From: Mariniphaga sp.
Lineage (GTDB): Bacteria > Bacteroidota > Bacteroidia > Bacteroidales > Prolixibacteraceae
DNA length: 12,764 bases
Direction of reading: 5' to 3'
NCBI GenBank assembly: GCA_013203525.1
Contig: JABMQB010000104.1
Location: 1 to 12,764 of the forward strand
A program made the translations under genes and the position numbers. Below the pieces are notes generated by a model. That model was not told the origin of the DNA. It saw only the letters and a program-made list of their open reading frames with translations, and ran no database searches. Of this stretch, positions 5,537 through 12,764 are shown in pieces. Numbering within the stretch: the first letter of the stretch is position 1; each line of letters opens with the position of its first letter.

Positions 5537-6541
5537 ATGAGGGAGGCACTCTTTTATGAAAAGAAAAAACAAAGTAGTGTAAAATGCCTACTCTGTCCAC
5601 ACAATTGCCTTATTCAAGAGGGTAAATCAGGAATCTGCCATACTAGAATAAATAAACAAGGTATTTTATATATATCAATATATAATCAGGTTTCTGCAAT
5701 CCATTCCGACCCAATTGAAAAAAAACCATTGTACCATTTCTACCCCGGCAATAAAATATTATCAATTGGTGGGATTGGATGTAACTTTCAATGTTCATTT
5801 TGCCAGAATTATTCAATTTCACAATGTACTTATGAAACATCCAGGGAATTAATAAATATTACTCCAACAGAATTAATTGAAAACGCCCAAAAAAGCAATA
5901 ATATCGGTATTGCGTATACATACAATGAACCAACTATTTTTTACGAATTTATGCTCGAATGTGCTGAATTAGCTCACTCAAACAAATTGAAGAATGTAGT
6001 TGTTAGTAATGGATTTATTAATCAGAAACCACTCAAAGAAATTCTTCCTTATATTGATGCTTTTAATATTGACCTGAAATCATTTAATGATTTTTTCTAC
6101 CGTAAACAAACAAAAGGTAAGCTTGCGCCAGTTCTTGAAACATTAAAAACCATTGCAAATTCGGGCAAACACCTTGAAATTACTTTTCTGGCAATAACCG
6201 GGCTTAATGATAATCCGGAAGAATTCCAAAATATGGTTACATGGATTTCAAAAGAATTAGGGAAAAACACACCACTGCATATATCAAGGTACTTTCCTTC
6301 TTATAAATTATCAAATCCGCCAACACCTGTTTCAACACTCGAAAATTTTTATGATATTGCAAGCGATTTCCTCAATTATGTTTTTTTAGGGAATGTTTCC
6401 GATCAAAAAAGATCTGATACCTATTGCCAGGGTTGTGGAAAAGTATTAATTCAAAGAAAACGGTATTCCATTGAAGCAAGCGAACTTTTAAATGGCTCAG
6501 AATGTTCTAATTGCCAAATAGAAACCGGAATAAAAATTTGA
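5537..6541 (+). CDS. AmmeMemoRadiSam-type radical SAM protein
   Basis: A 334-residue radical SAM enzyme of the PflA-like group named for genomic linkage with AMMECR1- and Memo-domain proteins. The radical SAM motif is C82-x3-C86-x2-C89 (CNFQCSFC), binding the 4Fe-4S cluster that cleaves S-adenosylmethionine. An N-terminal cysteine set C17-x2-C20-x3-C24 with C34 (CLLCPHNC...GICHTR) and a C-terminal pair of CxxC motifs (C297/C300 and C323/C326) could bind a further cluster or zinc; I recall both as usual for this family. The phrase SDPIEKKPLYHFYPG preceding the motif is typical too. The reaction is unknown. Neither an AMMECR1 nor a Memo gene is in the window, so the partners are elsewhere or absent. 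Often mis-annotated as pyruvate formate-lyase activating enzyme. Confidence 0.88.
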   Translation: MREALFYEKKKQSSVKCLLCPHNCLIQEGKSGICHTRINKQGILYISIYNQVSAIHSDPIEKKPLYHFYPGNKILSIGGIGCNFQCSFCQNYSISQCTYETSRELINITPTELIENAQKSNNIGIAYTYNEPTIFYEFMLECAELAHSNKLKNVVVSNGFINQKPLKEILPYIDAFNIDLKSFNDFFYRKQTKGKLAPVLETLKTIANSGKHLEITFLAITGLNDNPEEFQNMVTWISKELGKNTPLHISRYFPSYKLSNPPTPVSTLENFYDIASDFLNYVFLGNVSDQKRSDTYCQGCGKVLIQRKRYSIEASELLNGSECSNCQIETGIKI

Positions 6542-6573
6542 TCTCCGCGCAACATGTTATTTAATTAATTTAT

Positions 6574-7845
6574 ATGACGTTTGACGAATTTGATTTAAGC
6601 GACGATTTACTGGATGCCATTGATTATATGGGATTTGAAAAAGCGACTCCAATTCAGGAACAAGCTATTCCTGCTATTTTGCATGGTGAAGACCTGATAG
6701 CCTGTGCACAAACTGGCACCGGTAAAACTGCAGCATTTTTACTTCCCGTACTCGAATTTATGCAGCATCGTGAAAAGCATGAAACAAGTGTTCTAATTAT
6801 TGTTCCTACCAGAGAACTTGCTATTCAGATAGACCAACAAGTACAGGGTCTGTCGTATACACTTGAAATTACCTCAATTCCAATTTATGGAGGCGGTGAT
6901 GGTGACGACTGGGGCCAGCAAAAAAATGCCTTAACTAAGGGTGCTGACATCGTGGTTGCCACTCCGGGGAAACTTATCTCACACCTTAATATGGGATATG
7001 TAAAATTTGATAAAGTTGAACATCTTATTTTGGATGAAGCAGACCGAATGCTCGATATTGGTTTTCATGACGATATCCTTAAGATCATTTCATATTTACC
7101 TAAAAACAGGCAGAGTCTTATGTTTAGCGCCACTATGGCCCCAAAAATAAGGGAACTTACAAAAAAGATTCTGAAAGATCCGAAAGAGATAAATATAGCA
7201 ATGTCGAAACCTGCTGAAGGTGTTTTGCAAGCTGCCTATCTGGTATACGATGCGCAAAAAGTAAAACTGATAAACCATTTAATCGCTGATAAACCTGAAT
7301 ATCAAAGTATCCTTATTTTTTGTTCGACGAAAAAAAAGGTGTCGGAAATTGAAAAAACTTTAAAAAATAAAAAATACGTGGTAAAAGGAATTTCTTCAGA
7401 CCTTGAACAATCAAAACGTGAAGAAGTGCTTCTGAATTTTAAATCACGAAAAACAAGGGTACTTGTTGCAACTGATGTTTTAAGCCGGGGAATCGATATT
7501 AAGGAGATAAACCTGATTATCAATTTTGATGTTCCTCAGGATGCCGAGGATTATGTCCACCGTGTGGGCCGCACAGCTCGAGCCGATGCTACAGGAGTTG
7601 CCCTGACTTTTATTAATGAAGACGATATGTTTCGGTTTCACCGAATTGAACAACTAATTGAAAAAGAAGTCCTTAAATTAAAAGTACCTGCTGACATAGG
7701 CGAAAGCCCCGAATGGAAAGTTTCTGACAATAGAAGATCATACTCAAGAAACAAGGGCAAGGGAAAAGGGCAAGGAAAAGGAAAAAAGTACAGGGATGGC
7801 AAAGGAGGTAAATCGAGAGGAGATCACAAGTATAATAAGAACTAA
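6574..7845 (+). CDS. DEAD-box ATP-dependent RNA helicase (RhlE-like)
   Basis: A 423-residue RNA helicase that unwinds short RNA duplexes with ATP, acting in RNA decay, ribosome assembly or cold growth. Motifs are complete and in order: Q motif with the upstream aromatic (FEKATPIQEQ, 21-30), motif I AQTGTGKT (45-52), PTREL (78-82), TPGK (130-133), DEAD (154-157), SAT (185-187), ATDVLSRGID (299-308) and HRVGRTAR (329-336). After residue about 384 comes a disordered basic tail rich in Gly-Lys repeats, likely for nonspecific RNA binding. It follows the radical SAM gene by 32 bp, so the two may share a transcript. Which of the several Bacteroidota DEAD-box paralogues it is cannot be decided here. 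Confidence 0.95.
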   Translation: MTFDEFDLSDDLLDAIDYMGFEKATPIQEQAIPAILHGEDLIACAQTGTGKTAAFLLPVLEFMQHREKHETSVLIIVPTRELAIQIDQQVQGLSYTLEITSIPIYGGGDGDDWGQQKNALTKGADIVVATPGKLISHLNMGYVKFDKVEHLILDEADRMLDIGFHDDILKIISYLPKNRQSLMFSATMAPKIRELTKKILKDPKEINIAMSKPAEGVLQAAYLVYDAQKVKLINHLIADKPEYQSILIFCSTKKKVSEIEKTLKNKKYVVKGISSDLEQSKREEVLLNFKSRKTRVLVATDVLSRGIDIKEINLIINFDVPQDAEDYVHRVGRTARADATGVALTFINEDDMFRFHRIEQLIEKEVLKLKVPADIGESPEWKVSDNRRSYSRNKGKGKGQGKGKKYRDGKGGKSRGDHKYNKN

Positions 7846-7854
7846 TTATCGTAT

Positions 7855-8117
7855 ATGAAAACGTTGATTATTACTTTCTGTTCATTTGTCGTTATATCGT
7901 TTTCAGCAGTTTCTCAAAATATTTCATGGGAATTATTAAAACACTTGAAGGATAATAGGAAGGAACGGGTATTGGTTTTAGTAGAGGAAATTCAGTTATC
8001 AATTCTGAATTCAATTTTATAATGGATGGGAAATATATGGAAGTAAAAAATCATTCATTTAGAAAATTATCAAAAAATAAATCATTGATTTTTAAACTTT
8101 TAATTCGTAACTTTTAA
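7855..8117 (+). pseudogene. Decayed small secreted-protein gene (frameshifted and truncated)
   Basis: An ATG at 7855 opens a 55-codon frame ending at 8022. It starts with a good signal peptide (MKTLIITFCSFVVISFSAVSQ) and continues about to LLKHLKD. After about 7950 the sensible protein continues in another frame from 7959 to 8117: EGTGIGFSRGNSVINSEF, then NFIMDGKYMEVKNHSF. Read together this resembles, from memory, secreted proteins of Bacteroidota with a W-EGTG...F.MDGKY.EVKN core (a lipocalin-like or DUF1579-like beta-barrel) that are longer than the 85-90 residues left here. Two stops (TAA-TAG at 7953-7958) precede EGTG in the second frame, the TAG standing where a Trp codon (TGG) would be expected. 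The tail after FRKLS looks like noise. I read it as a remnant; a functional 55-residue peptide is the alternative. Confidence 0.5.
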
Positions 8118-8128
8118 GAAAAATCGAT

Positions 8129-8986
8129 ATGAAAACTTTTCAATTTATTTTATTAGCAGTTATTGTATTGTTTTGCTCACAATATCTAATCGCCCAGGAA
8201 AAGGATAAAGTACAAGTAAGAATTATGACTAATGATGGTAATGAATATATTGGAGAAGTTATTGGAGAAGATTCTTTAAAGCTTGATATTCTAACGCAAA
8301 ACTTAGGTGAACTTTCCATTTCAAAAAATAATATTAGTGGTCGTGAAGAAATAAAAAAGGCCCAATTTAAAGAAGGAAAATACTGGTTTGAAAATCCACA
8401 GGCCACCCGTTATTTCTGGTCGCCAAATGGTTTTGGGCTAAAACCCGGTGAAGGGTATTATCAGAATATATGGGTACTCTGGAATCAGTTTGCCATTGGC
8501 ATTTCAGAAAACTTTTCTATCGGTGGTGGAATTATACCGCTGTTTTTATTTGACGGTAGCCCTACTCCTGTTTTTGTTACTCCAAAATTTTCTATCCCGG
8601 TACAAGAAAAATTAAATCTTGGAGTGGGTGCACTGCTTGGAACTATATTGGTAGAAACTGAATCCAGCTTCGGGATTTTATATGGGTTATCGACATTTGG
8701 TACACGAGATAATAATGCAACAATTGGATTAGGATATGGATTTGCAGCCGGATCATGGGCATCCTCCCCGATGATAAATTTTAACGCTATGTTTCGAACA
8801 GGAAGCAGAGGATATTTTATAACAGAAAACTACTACATAGATGGTACTTTGGTGTTAATGGCTGGAGGACGCTGGATAATCAAAAAAGCCGCCCTTGACT
8901 TTGGATTAGTAATACCAACCGAAACTGGTGGATTAATTGCAATTCCCTGGTTAGGATTTACAGTTCCAATAGGAAATACCCAATAA
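8129..8986 (+). CDS. Exported beta-rich protein of unknown function (probable outer-membrane barrel)
   Basis: A 285-residue protein with a signal peptide (about 1-22, cut near LIA-QE). Residues about 27-75 form a small beta domain (VRIMTNDGNEYIGEVIGED...LGELSISKNNISG) reminiscent of SH3/Sm-like folds. The rest, from about 95, is Gly- and aromatic-rich with alternating strands (e.g. NFSIGGGIIPLFLF, TIGLGYGFAAGSW), as in small outer-membrane barrels. The final residues are polar (GNTQ), so the usual terminal aromatic of many barrels is missing. No enzymatic motif is seen. I recall similar proteins as common hypotheticals in Bacteroidota. It lies 11 bp after the decayed gene and its stop codon directly abuts that of the convergent ThuA-like gene. 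Function is not assigned. Confidence 0.75.
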   Translation: MKTFQFILLAVIVLFCSQYLIAQEKDKVQVRIMTNDGNEYIGEVIGEDSLKLDILTQNLGELSISKNNISGREEIKKAQFKEGKYWFENPQATRYFWSPNGFGLKPGEGYYQNIWVLWNQFAIGISENFSIGGGIIPLFLFDGSPTPVFVTPKFSIPVQEKLNLGVGALLGTILVETESSFGILYGLSTFGTRDNNATIGLGYGFAAGSWASSPMINFNAMFRTGSRGYFITENYYIDGTLVLMAGGRWIIKKAALDFGLVIPTETGGLIAIPWLGFTVPIGNTQ

Positions 8987-9766
8987 TTAATAAACAGGCT
9001 CCACCCATTTTTCCTTTGGCTCGTACTTACTAGCGCTACTCCAGCGAATTCCCCTTTTTAAAATTTCCAATGCTTCGTGTACTTCAAAATCGGAAGCTAC
9101 ATGGACTAGTGAAGAATAAAATACCCTTCCCTTTCCATAGGTTTTTTTCCATACAACAGGCATTACACACTCATCAATCCAATCGGCATGGTCACCACTA
9201 AAAGTGGTGGTTGCCATAACTTTTACATTCGGGTCGACATGCATATAGTATTGTTCGCTGTGCATTTTAAAATCGGAAAGCCCTTTCGTAACTGCGTCTT
9301 TCTTATTTGTAATATTTACTTCATAATCGATAACACCACCCGGATGGGCCACCCATTGCCCACCTACCATAAACTGGAATTCTGTGTTTTGACGAAAAGC
9401 ATCGCCTATACCACCATGCCAACCGGCTATACCTGCTCCGTTTTTTATTGCTTCAAGTAATCCGCTTTCCTGCTGCCGGGTTATATTCGACATAGTAAAG
9501 GTTTGGATAATTAAATCGACCTGACTCATATAATCTTTGTCTGCATATTTTTCGAGGTTATCATACACATCAACTTTGGCACCTTCAGCTTCAAGCCAGG
9601 GAAGCAATACATCGACACACTGTTTGGGTTCATGATCCGGCCATCCGCCATAAACAACCATAACTTTCCGATCTTTTAAAGAAGGTAATTCCTGCGAAAA
9701 AGAGGTTGAAGAGAATAACAAAGAAAAGAGTACAATATTTCTTAAAATTAAATTCATTCGTTTCAT
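8987..9766 (-). CDS. Secreted ThuA-like domain protein
   Basis: A 259-residue protein with a signal peptide (hydrophobic 6-20, cut near SFS-QE), so it is exported. The rest is one ThuA-like domain (trehalose-utilisation family, class I glutamine amidotransferase-like fold): a first strand VMVVYGGWPDHEP (35-47), AGWHGGIGDAF (114-124), VGGQWVAHPG (134-143), the EQYY stretch (171-174) and the late YGKGRVFYSSL segment. Such proteins are widespread in Bacteroidota and often sit with sugar dehydrogenases or polysaccharide genes; no such neighbours are present. The reaction is not known. It is transcribed alone, divergent from mnmA, with a TATCTTTG -7 element upstream, and converges with the barrel gene with no bases between the stops. 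Confidence 0.9.
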   Translation of the reverse strand: MKRMNLILRNIVLFSLLFSSTSFSQELPSLKDRKVMVVYGGWPDHEPKQCVDVLLPWLEAEGAKVDVYDNLEKYADKDYMSQVDLIIQTFTMSNITRQQESGLLEAIKNGAGIAGWHGGIGDAFRQNTEFQFMVGGQWVAHPGGVIDYEVNITNKKDAVTKGLSDFKMHSEQYYMHVDPNVKVMATTTFSGDHADWIDECVMPVVWKKTYGKGRVFYSSLVHVASDFEVHEALEILKRGIRWSSASKYEPKEKWVEPVY

Positions 9767-9829
9767 AACTTTAGATTAATGATTTATCAGATTTTAAGGC
9801 AATATATTCTTATTATCATTACCATTATT

Positions 9830-9837
9830 CAAAGATA
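9830..9837 (-). promoter_or_regulatory. -7 promoter element of the ThuA-like gene
   Basis: On the - strand it reads TATCTTTG, an exact TAnnTTTG match, 63 bp before the ATG at 9766. A clear TTTG -33 box is not seen. Confidence 0.45.
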
Positions 9838-9880
9838 TAATTTTAAACGAACCGGAACATTTGAGCTAATAATTTTAACC

Positions 9881-9911
9881 TTTCAACTCTTATCTTTTCT
9901 TCCTACTTTTG
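9881..9911 (+). promoter_or_regulatory. mnmA promoter
   Basis: TTTC at 9881-9884, a 19-bp spacer, then the exact -7 consensus TACTTTTG at 9904-9911. The leader to the ATG at 9931 would be only about 12 nt. Confidence 0.55.
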
Positions 9912-9930
9912 TCTCACAATTTTAGTGAAA

Positions 9931-11109
9931 ATGAAACGGGTAGTTATCGGACTTTCAGGAGGGGTTGATTCCAGCGTAGCAGCTTATCTGTTAAAACAAC
10001 AAAGCTACGATCTGATTGCTTTGTTTATGGTAAACTGGCACGAACGCATAGGGGCCGTTACCAGTGCATGTACGTGGGAAGAAGATGCTTTGATTGCTAA
10101 AATGGTTGCCAAAAAACTGGATATACCATTTCATATTGTTGACCTGAGCAAAGACTACAAAAAAAGGGTGGTCGATTATATGTTTTCAGAATACAAGGCA
10201 GGGCGAACACCAAATCCCGATGTTTTATGCAACCGCGAAATAAAATTTGATGCATTTCTGAAAGAAGCTTTAAAATTTAATGCCGACTTTGTTGCTACCG
10301 GCCATTATTGCCAAAAAGCAGAAATTATAAAAAATGGGAAGGTTATCCATCAATTACTTGCCGGAGAAGATCCAAATAAGGACCAGAGTTATTTCCTGTG
10401 CCAGCTAAATCAGGATCAACTATCCAAAGCTATGTTCCCAATTGGGCATCTGTTAAAACCCGATGTTCGAAAAATTGCCAGGGAACAAAGCCTGCCTACA
10501 GCCGAACGAAAAGATTCTCAGGGAATTTGTTTTGTTGGGAAAGTGGACTTGCCCACCTTTTTGCAACAACAACTTCAACCTATCACAGGCAATATTATTG
10601 AAATTCCTGCCGATTTTATGGCCAAGAAAAAACAGGTTGAAAATATTGAAAAAAACTATCCAAAACTTTGTTTCCCGTTTCCATATAAACCGTGGAATGG
10701 TAAAATTGTAGGTGAACACCAGGGAGCACATTTTTATACCATCGGGCAACGAAAAGGATTAAATATTGGAGGATATAAAGAACCTTTATTTGTTTTAGGA
10801 ACCGATGTTAGCCGAAATATAATTTATGTGGGCGAGGGGAAAAACCATCCGGGATTATTTAGACCAGGACTTTTTATTTCCAAAAATGAGATTCATTGGT
10901 TACGTGAAGATTTACAAATGAATGTTGGAGATAAACTCGAATATGATATAAGAATCCGTTATCGTCAACCGCTGGAAAAAGGAACTATTCACATAAATGA
11001 AGACGGAGCATATATACTTTTTAAAAATGAACAAAGAGGCATAACTTCCGGGCAATTTGCTGCATGGTACGATGGTAAAGAATTAATCGGCTCTGGTGTG
11101 ATTGCATAA
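9931..11109 (+). CDS. mnmA: tRNA-specific 2-thiouridylase MnmA
   Basis: Cytoplasmic enzyme that places sulfur on U34 of tRNA-Lys, -Glu and -Gln, using ATP to adenylate the uridine. The ATP-pyrophosphatase loop SGGVDSS is near the N-terminus. The two catalytic cysteines are C100 (PNPDVLCNREIKF) and C200 (DSQGICFVGK), and the TGHY and DQSYFL motifs are present. The C-terminal beta-barrel domains with YTIGQRKGL and ITSGQFAAWY (PGQ-loop equivalent) are complete. I start at ATG 9931 (MKRVVIGLSGG, 392 residues); an in-frame GTG at 9925 adds two residues and is less likely. It has its own promoter and is followed after 35 bp by the YicC gene, so the three downstream-facing genes may form one transcript. 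Confidence 0.97.
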   Translation: MKRVVIGLSGGVDSSVAAYLLKQQSYDLIALFMVNWHERIGAVTSACTWEEDALIAKMVAKKLDIPFHIVDLSKDYKKRVVDYMFSEYKAGRTPNPDVLCNREIKFDAFLKEALKFNADFVATGHYCQKAEIIKNGKVIHQLLAGEDPNKDQSYFLCQLNQDQLSKAMFPIGHLLKPDVRKIAREQSLPTAERKDSQGICFVGKVDLPTFLQQQLQPITGNIIEIPADFMAKKKQVENIEKNYPKLCFPFPYKPWNGKIVGEHQGAHFYTIGQRKGLNIGGYKEPLFVLGTDVSRNIIYVGEGKNHPGLFRPGLFISKNEIHWLREDLQMNVGDKLEYDIRIRYRQPLEKGTIHINEDGAYILFKNEQRGITSGQFAAWYDGKELIGSGVIA

Positions 11110-11144
11110 CTTTTAATTGTATTTTAGCGAAAAATATATTGGAT

Positions 11145-12020
11145 ATGATAAAATCAATGACAGGGTACGGTAAAGCCGAATTTGAATTTGGCAATAAAAA
11201 ATTTACTCTGGAAATTAAGGCACTGAATAGTAAACAACTTGATATTAATACGCGCATCCCAGCTTTATACAGGGAAAAGGATATTCAAATTCGGAAAGAA
11301 CTCTCAGAAAAACTGGTACGTGGCAAAGTTGATTTTAATATCTACATGGAGAATCTCGGTGAAGAATCCAATTCAAAAATAAATGAACCCATTCTAAAAA
11401 GTTATTTCAATCATCTGAATGAAATAAGCAATTCATTAAAATTGCCAGTCAATGAATCGACCCTGGAAATTGCCATGCGATTACCCGATACTGTTAAAAC
11501 AGAGTACAAATCGCTGGATGAGAATGAATGGAAAGTAATTTTTGAAAATATTCAAAAAGCTATTAATGATATTAACCAATTCAGGCTTCAGGAAGGAAAA
11601 GCCATGAAAGTGGATTTAAATAATAATATTGAATCGATTAAAAAATTATTATCAGAAATTGAACCCTTTGAAGGACAAAGGATAGAATCTATAAGGGCAA
11701 GAATTACAGAAAGCCTTGAATCACTCAAAATAAATGGAAGTGTAGACCAAAACAGGTTTGAACAAGAATTGATTTTCTATCTTGAAAAACTCGATATTAA
11801 TGAAGAAAAAGTGAGGTTGACAAACCATCTCCTTTTTTTCAATGAAGTGCTTGAAAATCCTGGTTCATCGGGCAAAAAACTTGGATTTATATCACAGGAA
11901 ATTGGGAGGGAAATAAATACAATCGGTTCAAAAGCAAATGATAGCAGTATTCAACGTTTAGTGGTTGAAATGAAAGACAACCTTGAACGAGTAAAAGAAC
12001 AGGTTCTGAATGTTCTTTAA
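11145..12020 (+). CDS. YicC/YloC-family endoribonuclease
   Basis: A 291-residue protein of the YicC family; E. coli YicC has been reported as an endoribonuclease acting on small RNA and mRNA. The N-terminal domain begins MIKSMTGYGKAEF, the family hallmark, with ALNSKQLDIN following. The C-terminal DUF1732 domain holds KLDINEEKVRLTNHL, GKKLGFISQEIGREINTIGSKA and the closing helix ERVKEQVLNVL, whose acidic and glutamine positions are conserved. The start at ATG 11145 gives the standard N-terminus; an in-frame TTG at 11139 adds two residues only. It sits 31 bp before gmk, the order usual in Bacteroidota and many other bacteria. A weak TATTTTAG at 11120-11127 could be a promoter, but read-through from mnmA is equally plausible. 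Confidence 0.95.
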   Translation: MIKSMTGYGKAEFEFGNKKFTLEIKALNSKQLDINTRIPALYREKDIQIRKELSEKLVRGKVDFNIYMENLGEESNSKINEPILKSYFNHLNEISNSLKLPVNESTLEIAMRLPDTVKTEYKSLDENEWKVIFENIQKAINDINQFRLQEGKAMKVDLNNNIESIKKLLSEIEPFEGQRIESIRARITESLESLKINGSVDQNRFEQELIFYLEKLDINEEKVRLTNHLLFFNEVLENPGSSGKKLGFISQEIGREINTIGSKANDSSIQRLVVEMKDNLERVKEQVLNVL

Positions 12021-12051
12021 TATTATATAATTAGTCGTAAGTTAAAAGCTC

Positions 12052-12657
12052 ATGGCTCATAGTACAAAAATCAAAAATCAAAAAGGGAAACTGATAATAT
12101 TTTCAGCGCCATCCGGTGCGGGAAAAACTACCGTTGTAAAACATTTGTTATCATTAAATTTAGGGCTTGAATTTTCAATCTCGGCAACCAGCCGTAAACC
12201 TCGTACAAATGAAACCGATGCGAAAGATTACTATTTTCTTCCAGAAAAAAAATTCAGGGAAAAAATTCAAAATAATGAATTTCTGGAATGGGAAGAGGTT
12301 TATTCAGGGATATTTTATGGAACATTAATTAGTGAAGTTGAACGAATCAGAGCCAAAGGCAACCATGTAATTTTTGATGTTGATGTTGCCGGTGGATTGA
12401 ATATAAAAAAGTATTATGGTTCTGATGCATTAGCTGTATTTGTAGAGCCGCCTTCGGTAAATGAATTAAAAACACGTTTAATAAATCGTTCAACAGAAAC
12501 TGAAGATAAAATCAAAATGCGGATAAAAAAAGCTGAATTTGAACTTAGCTTTGCAAACCGTTTCGATGTTATTTTAGTTAACGATAAACTAGCAAAAACC
12601 CTTTCAAATGCTGGAGAATTACTTATGGATTTTTTAAAATATTTCGATTCTAATTAA
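12052..12657 (+). CDS. gmk: Guanylate kinase
   Basis: Guanylate kinase transfers phosphate from ATP to GMP to give GDP, an essential step of purine nucleotide supply. The 201 residues match the family. The P-loop is APSGAGKT (19-26); the GMP-binding region shows SATSRKPR with DYYFL, then FLEWEEVYSGIFYGT; the catalytic core follows with VIFDVDVAGGLNIKK, and the lid has RLINRSTETEDKIKMRI. All key Arg, Tyr and Asp residues appear present. About ten residues precede the conserved core, so a start slightly downstream is conceivable, but no nearer in-frame ATG exists. It is downstream of the yicC-family gene in the common operon order; the nadD gene often found next is not within the 107 bases left. 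Confidence 0.96.
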   Translation: MAHSTKIKNQKGKLIIFSAPSGAGKTTVVKHLLSLNLGLEFSISATSRKPRTNETDAKDYYFLPEKKFREKIQNNEFLEWEEVYSGIFYGTLISEVERIRAKGNHVIFDVDVAGGLNIKKYYGSDALAVFVEPPSVNELKTRLINRSTETEDKIKMRIKKAEFELSFANRFDVILVNDKLAKTLSNAGELLMDFLKYFDSN

Positions 12658-12764
12658 ATTCAATTATTTGTTTCTGGTTGAAATCCAGGAAAAATAGTCT
12701 AATTTATCCAATCACATTATCAATAAGTTACATAATACTTTAAAATCTTTTCTGGATTAAAAAC

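Noticed and set aside
10453..10749. Open frames on both strands within mnmA
   Set aside because: mnmA is intact and conserved across this stretch; the frames are shadows.
12030..12060. GTCGTAAGTTAAAAGCTCATGGCTCAT upstream of gmk looks like degenerate short repeats seen between Bacteroidota genes
   Set aside because: Only one short degenerate stretch is present and no second copy was found in the window.
12671..12692. Imperfect hairpin TTTCTGG...CCAGGAAA after gmk
   Set aside because: The stem needs a bulge and is followed by A residues, with no T tract on either side, so it is not a convincing terminator.

Overview
The window is low-GC DNA that reads as a chromosome segment from a Bacteroidota, probably an anaerobic Bacteroidales/Marinilabiliales-like organism. 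The evidence is TAnnTTTG-type -7 promoter elements, A-rich start regions without clear Shine-Dalgarno sequences, an RprX/RprY-like two-component system, a yicC-gmk pair and an [FeFe]-hydrogenase maturase. Species cannot be fixed from sequence alone. No mobile element, tRNA, rRNA or CRISPR array is visible.

Region 1 (1-4801): the 3' end of an aspartase-family lyase (aspA-like) and hydF, the GTPase/scaffold of H-cluster assembly, lie on the + strand. From memory these two genes are often neighbours in Bacteroidota hyd maturation clusters. Here about 3 kb separates them. That stretch holds a self-contained cassette: a small secreted Cys-containing protein (690-992), a convergent OmpR-type regulator and histidine kinase on the - strand (1047-2997), and a second, paralogous small secreted Cys protein (3171-3464). 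Each small gene is preceded by an almost identical 18-bp tandem TTAACA site (520-537 and 3082-3099; 17 of 18 bases match) with an 11-bp period, the geometry expected of an OmpR/PhoB-family operator. Each small gene is followed by a strong hairpin terminator sharing the core GGTATCTGTYAAA. The second site lies between divergent promoter-like elements for the kinase operon and for the second small gene. I infer a local regulon in which the two-component system controls two secreted Cys peptides and perhaps itself. This is the best candidate for an undescribed system in the window.

Region 2 (4981-7845): a MaoC-like hydratase, an AmmeMemoRadiSam-type radical SAM protein and a DEAD-box RNA helicase, all on the + strand with modest gaps. 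They look like housekeeping genes rather than one pathway.

Region 3 (7846-9766): a decayed small secreted-protein gene (frameshift and truncation), then a predicted outer-membrane or secreted beta-rich protein. The latter converges with a secreted ThuA-like protein so tightly that the two stop codons abut.

Region 4 (9767-12764): mnmA (tRNA 2-thiouridylase), a yicC-family endoribonuclease and gmk (guanylate kinase), all on the + strand with short gaps, plausibly co-transcribed. The last 107 bases hold no supported feature.
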